8,474 nt of DNA. Origin: Thermacetogenium sp. UBA5472 (lineage in GTDB: Bacteria; Bacillota; DSM-12270; Thermacetogeniales; Thermacetogeniaceae). Position 1 is the first letter of the stretch. The number at the start of each line of letters is the position of its first letter. The stretch is from the NCBI GenBank assembly GCA_002426495.1, contig DIQC01000028.1, positions 1-8,474 of the forward strand, in the 5' to 3' direction. The translations under genes and the position numbers were made by a program. Shown one piece after another: positions 5,517 through 8,474 of this stretch. The notes beneath the pieces are model-generated. The model saw only the letters and a list, made by a program, of their open reading frames with translations. It made no database searches and was not told where the DNA came from.

Positions 5517-7442
5517 ATGCAGGATGATTTGTTGACATGTTTACAATCACTAGCAGAAAATGCCCAGGAGGGAATGATCATTACAAACAGTAATGATACT
5601 ATTTCTTACATTAACCCATCGGCCTACAGGTTACTCGATTATAAAGACGATGGTAGATTACCTACAATTATGCCTACTGAGGAAATATTCTCTGGAGAAA
5701 AACCGAAATCTGTTTATTTTAATAAAAGAGTCCTCTCGGTAAGTGTCAAAACTGTTGAAATAGAAGAGCGGACATATCACTTTTGGTATATTTCCGATAT
5801 TTCTAAGCAAGAACAGCAAGCAGATGAATTGTATTGTTTAAGAACTGTTCTGGATTGTGTAGATGAAGGAATAATAATGTCCGACTTTGAAAACAAGATA
5901 ACCCTCTATAATGAACCATACGCAAAATATGAAAATTTGTCTCAGGACCAAGTGATAGGGAAGTATATGGATGGAGTATATGATTCTGATCAGCATGAAA
6001 CGGTATTAAAAACGGGAATGCCGCTTATGGACGGCTATAAAAGATACTATAGCTTCGATGGCCAGGAGCAGGAGGGTATGGGAAAAACCTATCCGGTCAT
6101 CAAGGATAATAAGGTAATTGCTGCTTTTTCAGTAGTTCGAAACATAAGAAGAATTCGCTGGCTTCTCCAAAAAGCTGTTGACCTTCAAGGGAATCTAAAC
6201 CAAAATGTGAAATCTAACGGCACCAAATATACCTTTGAGAGTATCATCGGAGAAAGCGAGGTAATGGTAAATACAATTAATGAAGCTAAGATGTTGGCGA
6301 TGAGTCCTTCCCCCATTTTGGTTTATGGGGAAACTGGAACCGGAAAAGAACTATTCGCACAAAGCATCCATAATTGTGGCCCATGTGCAGATCAGCCTTT
6401 TGTTGCTATTAACTGCGCGGCTGTACCTGAATCATTACTGGAAAGTATCCTCTTTGGCACTGTAAAGGGTTCGTTCACAGGTGCCCAAAACTCAAAGGGA
6501 GTTTTCGAACAAGCAGGCAATGGCACTCTATTTCTCGATGAAATCAATTCCATGCCCAAGGCAATGCAGGCCAAACTTTTGCGGGTTTTGCAAGAAAAAA
6601 CCGTAAGAAGGGTTGGTGCGACATATGAGATACCTGTAAAATGCCGCATTATAACATCCAGCAACGAACAACCTGAAGAATGCGTCAGAAATGGCAGTCT
6701 AAGAAATGACCTCTACTATCGCTTGGCAATACTTCGCGTTGGCATACCCCCCTTAAGAGAGCGCGGTGGAGATGTTGAAGTGCTTGCCGAGTATTTTTTA
6801 AAAAATAAAGCCCGACTTTACGGGAAAAAAGATATTAGGCTTTCCACTGAATTCGTTAATCACCTTCATCAATACTCCTGGCCTGGAAATGTCCGCGAAC
6901 TGGAACATACGATAGAAAGTTGTGTCGCCGTAATGGAAGATGGAGAAGAGGTGCACCTCTACCATTTACCGTCTCATCTACGGCATACAAATAGTCCAAA
7001 TAGACTGCAGACAGCTAAGGGCGTATTCCAGAGTACATCCCAGGCCACAACCAAGGCAGCGCCCCAGAGCGGATTTAATGCTGTGTCATCTCAGGATACG
7101 CCATTCCAGGGCGGCTCCCAGGCTACGTCATCTAGGGACAGATCTCAGGATGCTTCCCAGGTAGCGTCATCTTGGGACGGATTTCAAAGTGCGTCATTCC
7201 AGGAAGGTTCCGGGGCAGCGTCACAGACTGCATCATCTCAAGGCACACCGTCTTTTGATGAGTTTTTTGATAATCTAGATACACCGACTTTAGCTGCTGC
7301 CTTACGAGAAGTTGAAAAAAGAGTGGTACTCACATCTTTACAAAATCACCACTGGAACGTTTCTCAAGCCGCTAAAGCAATCGGTATTGGCCGTCAAAAT
7401 CTACAGTATCGAATGCGTAAACTAAACATCGAAAGACCTTGA
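5517..7442 (+). CDS. sigma-54-dependent activator, PAS-PAS-AAA+-Fis (RocR-like)
   Basis: This is a 641-residue cytoplasmic enhancer-binding protein expected to drive the divergent operon by remodelling sigma-54 RNA polymerase with ATP. Two PAS-like sensor domains come first (about 5-95 and 105-207). The AAA+ domain follows, with Walker A GETGTGKE (271-278), the sigma-54 contact loop as GSFTGA (318-323), Walker B TLFLDEIN (337-344), the SLRNDLYYRL arginine-finger region (394-403) and SWPGNVREL (454-462). A Fis-type helix-turn-helix closes the protein (about 605-637, WNVSQAAKAIGIGRQNLQYR). The FGTVKG and DEINSMP wording resembles the RocR group of Firmicutes amino-acid activators. Two features are odd: Ser replaces the usual Ala in the GAFTGA loop, and an 80-90 residue Ser/Gln/Ala-rich linker separates the AAA+ and DNA-binding parts. 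The start at 5517 is chosen on GGGAGG. The ligand sensed by the PAS domains is unknown and may be the methylated substrate. Confidence 0.94.
   Translation: MQDDLLTCLQSLAENAQEGMIITNSNDTISYINPSAYRLLDYKDDGRLPTIMPTEEIFSGEKPKSVYFNKRVLSVSVKTVEIEERTYHFWYISDISKQEQQADELYCLRTVLDCVDEGIIMSDFENKITLYNEPYAKYENLSQDQVIGKYMDGVYDSDQHETVLKTGMPLMDGYKRYYSFDGQEQEGMGKTYPVIKDNKVIAAFSVVRNIRRIRWLLQKAVDLQGNLNQNVKSNGTKYTFESIIGESEVMVNTINEAKMLAMSPSPILVYGETGTGKELFAQSIHNCGPCADQPFVAINCAAVPESLLESILFGTVKGSFTGAQNSKGVFEQAGNGTLFLDEINSMPKAMQAKLLRVLQEKTVRRVGATYEIPVKCRIITSSNEQPEECVRNGSLRNDLYYRLAILRVGIPPLRERGGDVEVLAEYFLKNKARLYGKKDIRLSTEFVNHLHQYSWPGNVRELEHTIESCVAVMEDGEEVHLYHLPSHLRHTNSPNRLQTAKGVFQSTSQATTKAAPQSGFNAVSSQDTPFQGGSQATSSRDRSQDASQVASSWDGFQSASFQEGSGAASQTASSQGTPSFDEFFDNLDTPTLAAALREVEKRVVLTSLQNHHWNVSQAAKAIGIGRQNLQYRMRKLNIERP
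7023..7256 (+). repeat. degenerate in-frame repeats encoding a Ser/Gln/Ala-rich linker
   Basis: Within the activator gene this stretch repeats variants of TCCCAGG or TCTCAGG followed by GC/AC-rich codons and TCATCT. Examples are CCCAGGCTACGTCATCT and CCCAGGTAGCGTCATCT. The encoded segment has recurring S-Q-A/D and A-S-S words, few hydrophobic residues and no predicted fold. It joins the AAA+ core to the Fis domain, where most relatives have a much shorter connector. All units keep the reading frame. Confidence 0.7.
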
Positions 7443-7448
7443 TCGGAG

Positions 7449-7480
7449 AAGGTGCCCGAAGATAGCGCCTGGCACCTTTT
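7449..7480 (+). terminator. intrinsic terminator after the activator gene
   Basis: AAGGTGCC (7449-7456) and GGCACCTT (7471-7478) form a perfect 8-bp stem around a 14-base loop and run into TTTT. It begins seven bases after the activator stop codon, so the activator is transcribed alone. Confidence 0.8.
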
Positions 7481-7490
7481 ATGCAGTTTA

Positions 7491-7551
7491 GACCAATCAC
7501 GGGCAATCACGGGGACGGTTCTTGTGATGGTTCGTGGTACAAAGTCCAGGT
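7491..7551 (-). repeat. REP-like hairpin element, copy A
   Basis: On the minus strand the element reads ACCTGGAC (7551-7544), a 15-base gap, then a hairpin ATCAC-(AAGAACCGTCCCC)-GTGAT (7528-7506). A tandem duplication of CAATCACGGG (7494-7503 and 7504-7513) gives a second possible closing arm. The same loop and the same upstream box occur in copy B at 8205-8237 in opposite orientation. Elements of this kind are often spread by REP-associated tyrosine transposases. No such transposase gene lies in the window, so that link is inference. Confidence 0.65.
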
Positions 7552-8200
7552 GAAACAGCATTCAAGTTGTCCGGTTTATTGACATCGTTAACAGATGCTT
7601 GCTACCTGTGCTTTTAAGGACTTCTACCAAGATAAAAAGACATATGAAAGAGAACCATTACTCATCCCCTGTCTTTATCAATTTAAATGGTATCAATTAT
7701 TTATCAAGGCCCTATTTACTCAAGGATACTTGGAGTTCTTCGAGCCCAGTCCATGTACCGATTCCTGATCCTTTGCCTCAACTGGTTGCAATCGTCTTCA
7801 TTTTGCTAAATCAGTGGAAAGCAGACCGATGATGACTTTCAATACCATAATCCATCTAAACTTCTTCATTTACATCCTACTCATCGAGTAATTCTATCGT
7901 GTCCACCGCATGTTGCTATAATAATATATAAGAAATGGTGCCATCTGGCGGTTTATTGAAGGCATCTTGATTCTGACAGGTACAATAAACCAGGATGCTA
8001 AAGGGCGCCCTCTTGCGGATAAATATCTTATATAATAATCCTACTACCCTTTCAACAAGCCGCTGATTTATCTGCGAATTTGCCAGCACTCTCCTCTGTT
8101 TTATCGGCGTACCAGCCTCGGGTTGGTGCCTGTCACTTTCTACCATGGGAACCGTTAAGAAACGTCACCTGGCTCACTTCTGCTGTTCAATGAAATGCAT
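7552..8200. other. gene-free stretch with no supported coding or RNA feature
   Basis: I find no gene here that I can support. All open frames are under 80 codons and lack a ribosome binding site. One short open stretch (7925-8032, plus strand) encodes GAIWRFIEGILILTGTINQD and then more residues before a stop. It reads like a piece of real protein and could be a relic of a decayed gene, but I do not recognise it. The tail (8127-8145) carries GGTGCCTGTCACTTTCTACC, which looks like another dispersed intergenic repeat word. Frequent stops in all frames suggest an old, decayed region. Confidence 0.5.
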
Positions 8201-8204
8201 TTGT

Positions 8205-8237
8205 ACCTGGACCAATCAGAAGAACCGTCCCCCTGAT
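8205..8237 (+). repeat. REP-like hairpin element, copy B
   Basis: ACCTGGAC (8205-8212) is followed two bases later by a hairpin ATCAG-(AAGAACCGTCCCC)-CTGAT (8215-8237). The 13-base loop is identical to copy A, while the closing stem pair differs on both sides (C-G in A, G-C in B) so that pairing is kept. The leading GACCAATCAGA also occurs on the minus strand at 70-60. Confidence 0.7.
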
Positions 8238-8319
8238 GGACCCCTGATGGACCTCACCGGAACCGCCCCCTTGATGGAGTCCCCTGACGGCCCCTGAGAC
8301 CCTAAGGGCTGTCCCCTGA
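8230..8319 (+). repeat. run of CCCCTGA units
   Basis: CCCCTGA occurs at 8230-8236, 8241-8247, 8281-8287, 8291-8297 and 8313-8319. A one-base-longer variant, CCCCTTGA, lies at 8267-8274. Several are followed by TGGA or CGG. Spacing is irregular (10 to about 26 bases), so this is a decayed or shuffled set of REP arm sequence rather than a clean tandem array. It overlaps the 3' arm of copy B. Confidence 0.6.
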
Positions 8320-8344
8320 GTGCCTTGGCTCATATTATTATTGC

Positions 8345-8370
8345 TTGTACCTGGACCCATCGCGAGAAGT
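8345..8370 (+). repeat. probable decayed copy C of the REP-like element
   Basis: TTGTACCTGGACC at 8345-8357 is identical to 8201-8213, which leads into copy B. After it the sequence reads CATCGCGAGAAGT, resembling the AATCAGAAGAACC of copy B with a few changes. The hairpin arm is lost. The 144-base spacing between the two identical 13-mers could also mark a local duplication. Beyond this, 8371-8474 shows nothing I can support. Confidence 0.4.
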
Positions 8371-8474
8371 AGAGTAGGCAGGGTCTCTTGCTGACTGGTA
8401 GCGTTTAGGTCGGGCATATCCGTTATCTGCCCCTTTCGTCTGGCAGTGCCTTAATATCCCGGCCATGCGGTACT

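Noticed and set aside
7595..7832. Two overlapping small open frames (57 and 77 codons) after the activator gene
   Set aside because: Neither has a ribosome binding site, one begins with TTG, and neither translation is recognisable. A consensus-like TTGACA at 7579-7584 has no good -10 partner.
8230..8319. CRISPR-like array
   Set aside because: The repeated unit is only about 7 bases and the spacing is irregular, with no spacer-length uniformity and no cas genes.
7916..8417. Two 76-codon minus-strand open frames at the right end
   Set aside because: The one at 8187-8417 is read straight through the repeat elements and has repeat-derived Gly/Thr-rich composition. The other lacks a ribosome binding site and recognisable features.

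Overview
The window looks like part of an anaerobic, low-to-mid-GC Firmicute (Clostridia/Negativicutes type, such as Desulfitobacterium, Desulfosporosinus, Sporomusa or a relative). This is inferred from strong GGAGG/GGGGAG ribosome binding sites, a corrinoid-dependent methyltransferase pair of the kind found in acetogens and sulfite or sulfate reducers, and a RocR-type sigma-54 activator. No taxonomic marker is present, so the assignment is an inference.

Four genes lie on the minus strand in transcription order: an MFS transporter (5075-3825, GTG start), a non-pyrrolysine MttB-family methyltransferase (3753-2290), its cognate corrinoid protein (best start 2251, ending 1619) and an SSS-family sodium:solute symporter (1465-80). 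Divergent to them is a PAS-PAS-AAA+-Fis sigma-54 activator (best start 5517, ending 7442). The 440-bp divergent region contains a good sigma-54 -24/-12 promoter reading toward the MFS gene (5236-5221, GG-N10-GC). About 80-120 bp upstream of it are two related dyads (5295-5317 and 5334-5348), placed where an activator enhancer would be expected. The simplest model is that the activator senses a methylated amine or betaine (or a product) through its PAS domains and turns on uptake and demethylation. The substrate methyl group would pass from the quaternary amine to the corrinoid protein via the MttB homolog. The second methyltransferase (MtgA/MtqA type, to tetrahydrofolate) and the corrinoid reductive activase (RamA type) are not in the window and must lie elsewhere. 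The substrate cannot be read from the sequence. Glycine betaine, proline betaine, carnitine or gamma-butyrobetaine are family precedents.

The activator ends in a clear intrinsic terminator (7449-7480). The remaining ~1 kb to the right end holds no gene I can support. It is full of repeat-like elements: two hairpins sharing the 13-nt loop AAGAACCGTCCCC with compensating stem changes, a probable decayed third copy, an accompanying ACCTGGAC box, and a run of CCCCTGA units. Related sequence lies at the left end just after the symporter stop, and a 12-bp-stem hairpin sits between the corrinoid and symporter genes. I read these as dispersed REP-like elements flanking and interrupting the module.
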